Assembly (NCBI GenBank): GCA_013365325.1
Contig: JABVXV010000082.1
Location: 151,708 to 215,707, forward strand
DNA from: Dipetalonema caudispina
Lineage: Eukaryota > Nematoda > Chromadorea > Rhabditida > Onchocercidae
Length of the DNA: 64,000 bases
Reading direction: 5' to 3'
Numbering within the stretch: position 1 is the stretch's first letter; every line of letters starts with the position of its first letter. Of the stretch, positions 1-11,800 are shown piece by piece. The position numbers were made by a program, and so were the translations under genes. The notes beneath the pieces are model-generated. The model saw only the letters and a program-made list of their open reading frames with translations, searched no databases and was not told the DNA's origin.

Positions 1-1828
1 GTTACTGCAAAAGGAACAAGTGTTTTGATTTTTTAAACAAGTATATAAGTAACAATATGTATAAATGGGAAAAACAGTAGCAGTCGCTTTTTATAGATGC
101 TCCAATTGCATCATCTGTATAACTTTAAGAGCTAATGCTTCCATGGCTTATTTTTCGAGCTTTATGGTTTCTTGCTTCTCGAGGTTTCTTATGCATGCAT
201 TATTAGAATTTTTTAGTCTTTGCCGTTTGTTCGGTCACATCCGATAGTAAGCGTGCAAATTATTTTCTCATTTAAATAATTTTAACTGATTTTATTCCAG
301 TCGTAATTCCCCTTAGAACCAACCTAAATTCGAGTTTGATTGATCATGGGATTTTCGGTCCATACTATTATAGTTGGTCCACATTATGAGAGTAGTCAAA
401 GTATAACAAAGCCGAAGGCAGCGTGAATGATCTATCGATAATTAAATTACTAGAAAAGAAAAAATTACACTCTATTGTTCATTAAATAGATATGTTCGTA
501 TTGTTGAATAAAAATAGTTTTGAAAGATGAAATACGAATTCGTGTAAATGAGCACATAAAATTTGATGAATGGTCAAAATCGCTAATAATTTTCTATCGT
601 AACCGCTGCACATATCTTCATAAATGTTCGTGATCTTTATGGTCAACGAGAGTGCATAACTTATTTCTTTCTTTTTCTCACTATTTTGAAGTACTGTGTT
701 TTTTCTTATCCTCAGAACTACAAACAGTAGTCTCTTCTGCTTCTCGTTTAGTTTTTCTAAGAATGCAAATCTGACTTTTTTATTAGCATTATTGGACGAT
801 CCACAGTTGGGGCTTATCAAACAGAGCAGTAGTCTGCATAATTACTTGAGCATTTACAAATTATTCCTAAAATTGTTTGGTAATTTGTAAAGAAATTTTG
901 CTAGTTAATAGATGAAAATTTTTGGTTGCAGAGTACATGTATGGTTCAAATCACTTAACTTTTTTAGGAATTTCTTTCTCTTGATCGATTTTTACGCTTT
1001 GCTTCTGCAAAATACTTTAAGCTTTCAAGAATTTTTTCATTTGGTTTACTAAAGTTTGGTGTATTCAGTATCTGTCTTTTCAATAATTCTATTTAGTTTC
1101 CACAAACTTATATTGACTTTAGTAACTTTTGTATCAAAGAAATGGGAAAAAGTGCAAGACAGATGTGTAGTTATCAAGAAGCAGAATGTGAATTTCATTC
1201 AAGTTGAGGAATGGCTGCTTTTATTTGTTAGAAAACGTTTAGGCTTTAACAATGTGACAATCTAATTTAACACTTTTCTGGAGAGTTGTTTCTTTTTTGG
1301 AGAAGGAGCAATGATAGTTCCCGTTGTTTCTTTTTTGGAATGAGCGGAAAAAGAGAGAAACGGAACCCGTTGTGATTCGAAGAATGCTCCAAAAACTTTC
1401 ATATGTTTCTGAAAAAAAATCCATTCGTGGCCTACTTGTTCATGTAAGCGATCATTCTTCCTCTTGTTTTCAGTGTGAATGAATAATCTAATTTCTGATT
1501 GTGTAGGTGTCCGATTATCAATTAAAGTCTAACGTCAAGATGCGTTGTAGCTTCTCTTATTAAAAGGCGTTTTACAGTGCAACTTACAAATTTTAGTGAC
1601 AGCTTATAAGTGGAGTAATTCTTTTTCTTATAAGTGGTATTGTTTTTATTCAAGAAACTTAAGTTATGAAGACGTCTGTTGATTTTGTCTAAACTTTTTT
1701 AAAGTCTTTATTTTTTTTTCCTCTTGCGATTTTCCTGAAAAAGAGTAGAAGGCCTTATTTCTGAAATATTCTCATCATGCACCTTCGACTTTTACCCTTT
1801 ATCACATTATGCAAAAACCCGAAGAACC

Positions 1829-1884
1829 ATTCTGCTATCTCCATTATTTAAATTAAATGTCCCTATAGTAAATAGTACGATAAA
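1829..1884. repeat. Diverged repeat, copy 1
   Basis: Shares ATTCTGCTATCTCCATTA, then after a short variable gap AATGTCYCTATAGTAAAT, with 2261-2305. It looks like a dispersed, diverged duplicate of about 50 bases. Confidence 0.6.
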
Positions 1885-2260
1885 TCCATTACCCAACTGA
1901 GTTACATACATGTCGCTAAAATTATTACTTTTTGCTGATTCGTTCTTTTACCACAGGTGCCATTAATTTCGTAAACAGATTGGTTTCTCATGTTACATTT
2001 TTTCCTTTATGCATACATCGAATGGTTAGTGAATTTAAGATTCAATTATGACTACAACTTTAAATTTGAATTGGAAGCCTTGAAAAAGACTGAGCAAACT
2101 GCATAAAATTTGTGTGGTTGTTTGTTCCATTATTTTTATGCAGCCTCTACTGAGATAAGTCTCAAGGAAGATTATCCACTTGAATGTTAAGTACTACTTC
2201 TTTAAATAGGAGAGTCTTGTTGGAATTGGAGCTGGTATGTAAAGATTACTTCTTACAACT

Positions 2261-2305
2261 ATTCTGCTATCTCCATTACGTGAATGTCTCTATAGTAAAT
2301 GATAC
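2261..2305. repeat. Diverged repeat, copy 2
   Basis: The second copy of the unit at 1829-1884, in the same orientation about 430 bases downstream, with a roughly ten-base deletion in the middle. Confidence 0.6.
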
Positions 2306-2882
2306 AAATTTGCTTTATTTCGTAAATATTTTAATAGTTTTTTGAACATTTCTGCTTTTAGCTTAAACTGTAGGAATGGTATTGATGGATTTATTTATAG
2401 TAACAGGTGAGCAGATGGCTTTTAGACGACCCACTTGAATTACTTTTTAATGATTTATAGTAGTCATCATGTTTTATCGTATTAGAATCGAGCAATGTGG
2501 TAGCATTCTCTCTTATGAGATTAAATTGTAGATTTATTCGTTATTTGGTATGGGTGTATGCATGAATTTCCCTCACACTCTGGGAATTAGCTGCAGAAAA
2601 CACTTAACTCTGGATGTTTTTGAGGCCTTAGTTTTATGCATTTTCTTTATCAATTTATATCGCCATATTTATTGACTTGAACTTTTTGGCTTTTGCATAT
2701 TCACTGGTATTGTTTGCCTTGATAAACACAGTTCCACATAAGACTCTACCAATTTCCTATCACATGCACTATTGTGAATAACATCACGCCTCTATCGTGC
2801 AATGTGACCACCTTTTGAAATGTTTCACTTTTATGACACACTATTTGCCTATACAGATACTTTGTGTTTAACTTTATTTTAG

Positions 2883-5800
2883 GATATCCACCGGGTATGT
2901 CACAGCTGCAGTCACAAAACAGCCAGCAGCATCCTTCATCCAATGTTTTTCCAGCTGGTGCTTCGGGAGCACCAGTTACGCCAGCATCGCGAGGAACTAT
3001 GTATCCACCGCCGTCGGTAGTCGCTCCTCAACAGTCTTCTGGACCACAGTCTGCTCAGTATCCGCCACAATCTTGTTATCAGCCTAAGGGGCAGCAACAG
3101 CCAAAATATCCTGTTCAATCTCCAGTTTATCGTCAACAGGTTGCTGTATATTTTTTGCTAATTACAACTCATTTTGTAAATGTTTTTAAGCTTTCTGACT
3201 AAGTTCATGTTGCAATATTGAAAGATATCTGATGTACGGTAGAGAAGGTAGATCCTCTCAAGAAAGATTGGTCGATTAGTTAGGTATGAATGAGGTGGCG
3301 GTACGGGATGGAAGAAGAGAAAACAAAATAGTATGAAAGATGATCGAATGGCTCTGCTCAACCTTTATTGTTGTCATCTAGAACTATTGTTAGCAAAGAT
3401 CGGATAGTATCAAAATATGTTTGACCACAATATAATTGATTATCAGAATTGCAAACCATCAAATAAACAATTAACGAGTATATGGGCATGAGTTTATTAA
3501 ACAAATTATGTCTCTTACGGAGTCATATTTCTCATGTTCTTTGTTTGCAGACCAAATGCTAGTTAGTTCTTCTGAGTTATTACTTTTTAGAGTGTCAAGT
3601 AAAAAAAAAAGGTTGAGGAGAAAAGAGAGGGAAAGTTAGAACTGTTCCTTATTCTATCGATAATATGAGGAATAATGGTTTCACTTAAACTGTTTTAAGG
3701 TTTGTTGTATTAATATAATTGCTTAATTTGTATTATCAACAACGTCCTTCATTTTTGTATTACTGTGAATGATTGCAGCAGCCACAGTCGGTGTCGGTGA
3801 GAACCTACCTTGGCAACCAACCATCATCGTTGTCTGCCTCGCCTACTTATCAGTGTTAGTTCCCTTTGTTCCTATTTCTTCTCTAATAATTATTTTCGTT
3901 TTAGCTGTATTTTAACTTCCCAACTAATTTTTAGTCTCTTCATACTTTTTGCTGTATCATAAATTTAGATAATTTTGGTTATTTTCTTGCCAAGCCTGGA
4001 CTTTTAGGATATTTTTGTCTCATGAATAGAACATAGGTATTAAATAAAAAAAAAATAAACGTCGAAGAGGTAGCTTAAACTGAATCAGTAAAATTGCTTA
4101 GCTTAAGATGATTTTCTTAGGTTCATTTCCATAGTGTCGTCCCCTTTATTAACAAATATAACCGAATTTGGGTTGACAGAAGTTTTTTCAAATGCACTGT
4201 ATCCATTTTGTTTTGAGAAAATTAATAGGCTAAAAAGCTTTTAATGAGTCAGAATTTGCCATTAATCAAGTTCGAATTTGGAGAATTTAAGTTTAAGCCT
4301 CGAAAGCTTGACGTTTTGATGGTTTGATGAGTTGGCTTAATGGAGAGTGGCATGCAAGGCTTAAGGAGATGGAATTGATTACCTGGAAATTGTGAATAGA
4401 ATATCTCATGAAAAATTGCTCATTTTTCAACTTTTTCAGTTTGTTTTTCGTAAAGAGTGCTTTGAAGCATTGGAGACGCATTGTAGCAAAAGGTATGACG
4501 TATAGAAACAGTTGTCTGGGACAACTGCATTAATTTTTTGTCTTTCAGATAGTTCAGTGCAAAATTTTTTCTATGCTAATGTAATTAACTGTTGAGGTGT
4601 AGGACCTCATTTTTAAAGAAAAGCAGCTATATTGGAAGTAGCGAATCTTTTTTTTTTTCGGGAAAGTTATGAGGCTGCTGTGCTTCTCTTATGGTAGTTC
4701 AACATGCAGTTGTTTTTGTGACTGTCAGACGTTTGACACATTTAAATATTTCATTATTTTAATATCTAAATATTGCATAGGCTTTCTGGAGAAAGTTGAT
4801 AGGATTTTTAAGAAGTAGAAATAGTGAACAGGCAATCTTTCTTTGGGTTGGTTTATCTGGTTATCTGTTTTTCACCTCTGTCTGCTTATTATTTTCTTAT
4901 TCAAAATATTGCAGAGCCTACCCATCTATTGTTATAATAATGGGTCACAACATATTGCGTAAAATAATAGAGCTGTACTCGACTAAGAAGAGCACATGGT
5001 AGGAAGACGGAATAAGAGTAATGTTGATACAATGGTTGTATTAAAAAATAAGTTTTAAAAAGTAAGGTTCTGGAATCTCCTAAAAATGGTTTGCTTAGTC
5101 GGTGGCAGAAATATCTTGAAAAATATGATTCACATCTCTCAAGAACAAGTTTAGTCCAGCCGGCAAAAATTTTTCTACAAGTGTGTAATAAACCTCATAT
5201 AATGTAATTTCACTTTGACTTATCATAAATTTGATCTTAGAAATTCTTTTTAGTTTTCCATAGTGGTAAAAGCTGTCTAAATTATTTCTACCCTTTGTTT
5301 GGCTCTATCTCTTAGGCTGGTCATTTAATGTGACTGTAGTGTATGGTATTTGCTATCTGTTATTTTACTAAGCATTGAATTCATTTTCGATATTGGGTTA
5401 AAATCCAGTTGGTAATGAACGTTCTCGTCCACGGGTTGTGTTCCCTGCATGTTAAGAGATTTGTCGATATTAAGTATCAGGGTAAGTGGATGTCAGAAAA
5501 TAGTAGTTCCGATATGAGTGAATTATTTTTCATTGATTTGGAAATCATAAAAATGGAAAGTGAGAGCTGAAGAGAGAAAACCATTTCAGAACGAGAAAAT
5601 GAGTATGTTGTATGAAGATATGAGATTTGAACTTGTTATTAATTATACATGAATATTAATTGAACTAATTCTTGCATATTTCTTAATCTATATGTCACTG
5701 TTTTTTTTTCAATGAGAATATGCTAAACCTTATGAAGGAAAACATTCCGCCTCTTCATTTTCGTACCACTTTTATCCCATTTCATCCTGCAAATGGTGTT

Positions 5801-8800
5801 AATTTGCCGGTACCTTAGGGACAGCACCATCGACAGCAAGTAGTTGGCAGTTAACTACTCTAAATGCATTTTCTGAAAGCTCATTAACGTATTCATAATT
5901 GAATTCAGAAGGTATGAACCTTCTTTGCTACCCTGTTCTCTATACATTCAACACATAACCAGAAATACTCACACATGGACATGGACTCACATTTATTATC
6001 TTCTCTCGGAGTGATTAGCTGTTTGAAATGAATCACAGTGTCAGAATTGCCAGTCAGCGAAAGGGAGTTGGTTAAGAAATCTGCAGCTTGTCCATCTGTA
6101 CAGGTTGTTGGCTTAGATGTCCATTAGACAACGAACTGTGCTTTATTTTGAAATAGAAGATTGAAATTATTTCATTCTTCTCTGCCATTTGAGAACGACA
6201 TTTCGAGAGTACGACATTTGACGGTTTCATATGAGCAGATAAGTTGAATTGATCTTTCACTGCTCACTACCATTCTTTCTCATTGTCATCATCATAATTT
6301 GAATAAATTTCTTTTTGCATAAAATTAGTTATTATTCTTCATACTTTTTAAAAGAGCGTGCGAAATGATACGTGAATATTTTCAACGTTATGCAAAGAAG
6401 CAGATATTCTTGGCGTCATTTGACCTTTTGTTGGATCGGATGTCCATTAGTCGTCACTTGCTTATAGTACATCACTTCTAATGATAGTTTAAATATCTTC
6501 AGTCTTTAGTTGCGGAGTGATAGATTAAATTCACTTATTATTTATGTCTAGTTTAAAACGAACACTTACTTTAGTTGTGAATATCCTTTGCCTTCAAAAT
6601 CTTTCTTTACTTTTGGTCACTTCTGTTTTTCAAAAAGGATCCGTCGTTTTTAATTGACTAGGCTGTCAGATGGTTAGGGGTTGGACTTTATGCAGTAACA
6701 CTATATTAGTAAATTTTTAATAATGTAAATAAGAGCCATTTTGTAATTTTCTCGTTCTGTTGGTAGTTAAAATGATGTAAGTGAAATGCTATAATGGAGT
6801 GAATTGCTATAATATACTGTATTTATGGGGTTCATCATTAATATTCAATATAGCAAGCAGTGCTTTTCGATGATTCCATTAGTTTATTGTCCTGTATAAA
6901 CCTTTTTTGGTCTTCAATTTTTCCTACATCCTTTTTTTTCTCTGATACTAACAATATCTTCACTTTCTAAATATTGTTTGAGGTGATTTTTCATATCTTC
7001 AACAGTTTGTTTACTCATAAAACGTGCTTGAGTGTGTGGTTCCTTCATTTTGCATCTTCGTCCATTCTTAACATTAATTTTAGAATAGAGGAGAGTTGTT
7101 CAAAAAAACAGCACAGCTTTTATTATAATTGCGGTCTTCTTGTCCGGTTGTTCAGACAAATTTTAATAGCTTTTTTACACGCGTTGTGCTGACATACAGC
7201 GTTGAAGGACTGATGACATTTGAGGTTGGGAAGGCTCTTCGAATAATTTCCCTTCTTTCTTTAGAACAGCAAGCTAAACTCATCAGCTATTCATAATGGC
7301 TTATTTAAAGGCGTGAGGTGAACTTCACCATGTCTTTCCTAATCGATTTAGTAAATCAAATGAGAATATAATATCACCAAGATATCACTTTTTGTACATT
7401 TCTAATAATTCTAACTTGTTGCAATTTTTGAAATTGTTGTTGGAACATCAGTAAGTGTCACACAGTGTTGCTGAGTGCATTTATGAAATCAATATAATGG
7501 CAGACAGCTTATTTACGAGACTGCTTTGCTAGATGTTGCTTCATTGTTCAAATTATTGCAACATTTAATGAAATGGAGATTTCGAAAAAATTTTCATCGC
7601 ATTTTGATTCTGAAATTGTTTGTAAGTCAATAAGGATGGTTAAAGTATCTTTTGCTGTTCACAGATTCGGAATTTTTTAATATTTCTACCTCAACTTTTA
7701 AAATTTCACTTATTCTCTAGATTTCTGTTAGAAATAATCCAAGCTTGCGAGATAGTGGCCACTGCACAAGATGATTTGTTTTTTCAATTTCAATCTCTTA
7801 TAAATTACAAACTATTTCGGTTGAAAATATATTTAGTGAAATAAAATGAATTCCTGATAAAGGAGAAGGGGGAAGTAATTAAGATGAAGTCTAAAAATTT
7901 TGCAAGACTCTGATTTAAAAGATCAAATTGCTCGACAGATATATAGCCAGGCAATAACAGATGCAACAATTGAATTAGGTTACAATAAATACGTAAATCT
8001 GCCCCATGATCGCTTTCTTGCTTACTGATTTTAATCACTATATATCTAAATCGGAAAATTAACGCTCTTCACTTAATTTAGTTGCCATTTTTGATTCTTT
8101 TCTGCAGAACTTCCCGAGCATCATACCTGAATTTGTGTTTTCCTCATAATTCTTCCCACAAACGGTTTTGTACAGCGAAATACAAGTGCTCTCGCTCTTT
8201 TCGCATTCATTAATGAGATTTTTGTGAAGCAAGCACTCAGAATTTACCTTAAATATTGGACTTGTAGAATGGCTGGTAGAAGGATGGTTATTGTAAGAAA
8301 TCATTAATGCTTTTCCCCAATCACAAATATGTATATTCCGTCCCACCCTAACCACAGTATTTATGCGTGGAGGGATTATTAAGCACCTGCATTAGGTGCG
8401 ACAAGTCTCCAATATAGACATAGAATTCAGCTTCATACCCTCCCTTAGATTCATTATTAGAATATTAAAAGGATGCTTTACTAGGAAGCTATCAAATAGA
8501 TTATGCTATAAGCTATCATCAATTCATCTATTTTAATCAACCTCTTTTCGACATTCGGTAGCTTCTGAACCATTCACAATCTAACTCCATCCGTTCATAT
8601 TTCTTGCTCTTACTGTTAATCCTCTTTAATGGTTCATCTTTCTCATGTTATTTTTGATATTACTTCCTGATTCATTCGAATCTGATATTACGTTTATGCC
8701 ACAAATTGCTTCTTTTCCCGTTAAAATTCTTAGCTTACGTACTGTTGATATAACATTGAAATTTCATGCTCATTCTCTGCCTGTTGCACCTATTATTTTT

Positions 8801-11800
8801 CAATTTTGTCGAACTTTGCCATTGATTGACTACGTTTTTGGTTCATTTCTCATTACTCTGAGAAGAATGAATCCAATCTCCTTTTTTTTCAGTTTTTCAC
8901 ACGCAATGAAAGCATATCCTTGCAGTAGCTTTACTTATTGCTTGTACCTCATTCAGTCATAAATTTCAGTCAAACTGGAAAGAGAGGTTTATTTAAAAAG
9001 AAGCTTTCAGTGTGGAAAATATTATGACGTTTAAATCCTTCGTGCTTGGGCTTCAAAGCGTTTTACAGGGGCTTCTCTTATTCAAAAAAAAGCAATAATT
9101 TGTCTTTTCTCTACATATGAAGATAATGCTTTCCTTCATCTGCTCCTGTTCACCCCCTCATTTTCCACCCTATCCTCAAAAGGCCAACCATATTCACTCC
9201 TAAGTGCTTCTGCTAGGATCGTACTATCTAATGTTCATTGTAGTTGATTAAAAATTTTTCCATTCAGTTCTCATAGGTTTTCCTTATTTTCCCAGTATGA
9301 GCTTGATCTGAGCGAAATGAGCCATCAGAATAGTAGCAGTACCCATCCAGAATTGAGGCTTAGAAATTATTTTTCATCGGAAAACTGCCATCCCTCTCTT
9401 CCGGATCATCCGATATCAATGTTTTATCAGCAATCCAGCAACGGTGTTCGGTTCACCATCCACGAATAGTTATGTCATTTATGAGGAAGAAGGTTCGCAT
9501 CCTTGTCTTGCTTCCGCTTGCTTCACCATTACAAATACTAATAGATACGGTTCGAGCAGAAAAAGACCAACAGGACAGTGTGAATGTTGCGCCAGCTGTG
9601 ACAGTTGCTATCGGATGCCAGTTGCAGCTTGCAGTCAAGGAAGAGGTGCATATATGATCGGTTTGAGTCAATCGAGCACAGAAGTCGGTATTAATTTGGA
9701 ATTAGATACGTCTGTTTCAACGGGAACCAAAGTTGTCCATAATTCATATAGTTTGGGAATACTACAACCAGCTGAGATAGAAGCGAAGTCAAACTTTTCA
9801 TTGATGTTGAAGGAAGAGGAGCAGGGCGAAGAAGTTTTGGCGCTGCCAAGTCCCAGAACATTGAATGATATGATGTCAAAAGTTCAAAGTAAGTTGAAGT
9901 TCTAAGCTTTCGCATTTTTTTAATTTTAATTGATTGCTGTTTTGCAGAATTGCACTTAGTCTGTCTTAAATGTTCTACCTTTATTGTTAAATTATCATTA
10001 TATGTTGGAAAGCTGTTAATATCAACAGCCAAACTGTACTGCTCTTTTCTTATAACATTAAAATATTGTTTATTTTTCACAGCCTTTGTTGCTTAGCTGT
10101 AGGTAGTGCAAAGTTATAATAGTAGTTTTTGGTTATTTTATGAGAAGAGTACTAGATGTCTAGCGATAGCATATTTTCCTTTGAACATTTCGTTAATTTG
10201 AACATTCGAAGCGATTTTGACACATGGTCTCACCATTCTTTTATTTCACTTACATGTTGTCTGAAAATTGTTACTTTAATAGTTATTCATATAATAAGAT
10301 ATTTGATGCTGCATATTGAAATGTAATCGAAATATATTATGCTTTTTGTCTAGAGCTGGGCGAAATTTTTCGTGGCTCTTTTTGGTAATAGGGTTGAAAA
10401 ACGGATAGCATTAATATTTGTTATAAAAGAAAAAGGATAAAGCAATCGAGCAATCTGAAACTAATGCTGTTTCATTTTTCCGAAATGATCGTTTCTGACA
10501 ACTGCCTATCTTTGGACTTTTCCTACATGGCTTTATCAGAAAAAGCATTAATGATGCAGCAGCTGTGCATTAGAAGTATCCTGTAAGGTTTTCTTGAATG
10601 TTGCATCAAATTCCATCCGCTAAATCTCCCTTTCAATCCATTTGCTGTCATGCCATCTGTTATCAGTCCATCTGCTGTTTCAAAGTTTGTTTTTTAAACA
10701 TTTAGTCAGTGTTATTTTTTTCGTCAGCGATTTATTACACATTATTCAGTTAATCGAAGAATAAAAGGAAAAAGCACAAGCTCAATTCTTTCCGCACTTT
10801 ACTTCAAGTGTTGTCTCGTCATTTGTGTGATGCTAATAACTGTTGTTTGTAAGGATGCTTGTCCATATGCGCTGGTGGTAGTATGTCTCTTCCCATTTTT
10901 ACTATTATTTATTTCTTTTCAACTAACTCTTCCCTCGCTTGTTGTACTCCTATTTCCACTTTCATATATCATTCAGATATTTTCCCACACTTATCTCTCA
11001 CTTTTTGTGAAATTATCAAAATTGTTGATTTCGCATCAGTTTTTCCCCTCGTTTAACTAGAATTTCAAAGAAACTTAAATATCACGGTGTAAATGGTCGA
11101 AATATCTTTGAGTATTTGAGAATTTGCGCAAGTTATCTTAATGCATGGAGACCATTTGCTGGTGTTGGAGGAAAAGGAGGAGAGGACGGGCCGTATTCGA
11201 CGTTTCAGTAGATGGAAAACAATTGTCAGATTTGTTGGGGAAGTGAGCAGCACTTCCGCGATGCAATACTTGAGGGAGGGTATGTGTTTGTGTGGAGTAG
11301 AAGAAAGGTCAGTATGTCGTTGTCCTCTTTTATAATGAAAGTGAATACGACACCAAGTCACATCTGCTCCTTAAAACGATTAGCATTGAACGAATCCTCC
11401 ACTTTTTCATCTCTTACCTATTTTTTTTTTTCTGATTCATCCCATAATATACTGATATTAAAATGACTTACTTTGCTGCTTATGTATATTATCATATCCA
11501 AATTACGTCATATTCTGATCTCATTAACTTGTCGCACCTATTTTTATCATAGTTGTTGCTTCTTAAATATGTTATCTAAGAAAGTTTGAACCGTAGTATG
11601 AAATTTCATACTAAAATAATGATTTCCATTATTTTCCTTAGGTTGTATTTAAAGAAATATCACCTTGGGTTTCTTCAATGTCAACTTACTTTAATCTCAG
11701 TTGCTTTACTTCTTGCCATTAGACTGCAACTGTTATCATAATCTTCTTTTCTGGCAAATGAGTTTCCAGATTGTTTCAAAAAAAAATCCGAAATGCTGAT

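Larger units (their letters stand above)
1..2882. other. AT-rich region upstream of the first visible PTIP exon
   Basis: No segment here reads as a convincing exon on either strand. The short open frames are low-complexity, rich in Phe, Leu, Lys and Ser, and are not bounded by good splice sites. The stretch is either intron or 5' flank of the PTIP gene that begins to be visible at 2883. I searched for the N-terminal BRCT pair that vertebrate PTIP carries and did not find it. It contains one pair of similar segments (around 1829 and 2261). Confidence 0.5.

Noticed and set aside
482..820. 112-codon minus-strand frame upstream of PTIP
   Set aside because: Low-complexity Lys/Leu/Ser sequence, no splice borders, no BRCT or other motif, and an overlapping forward frame of similar quality.
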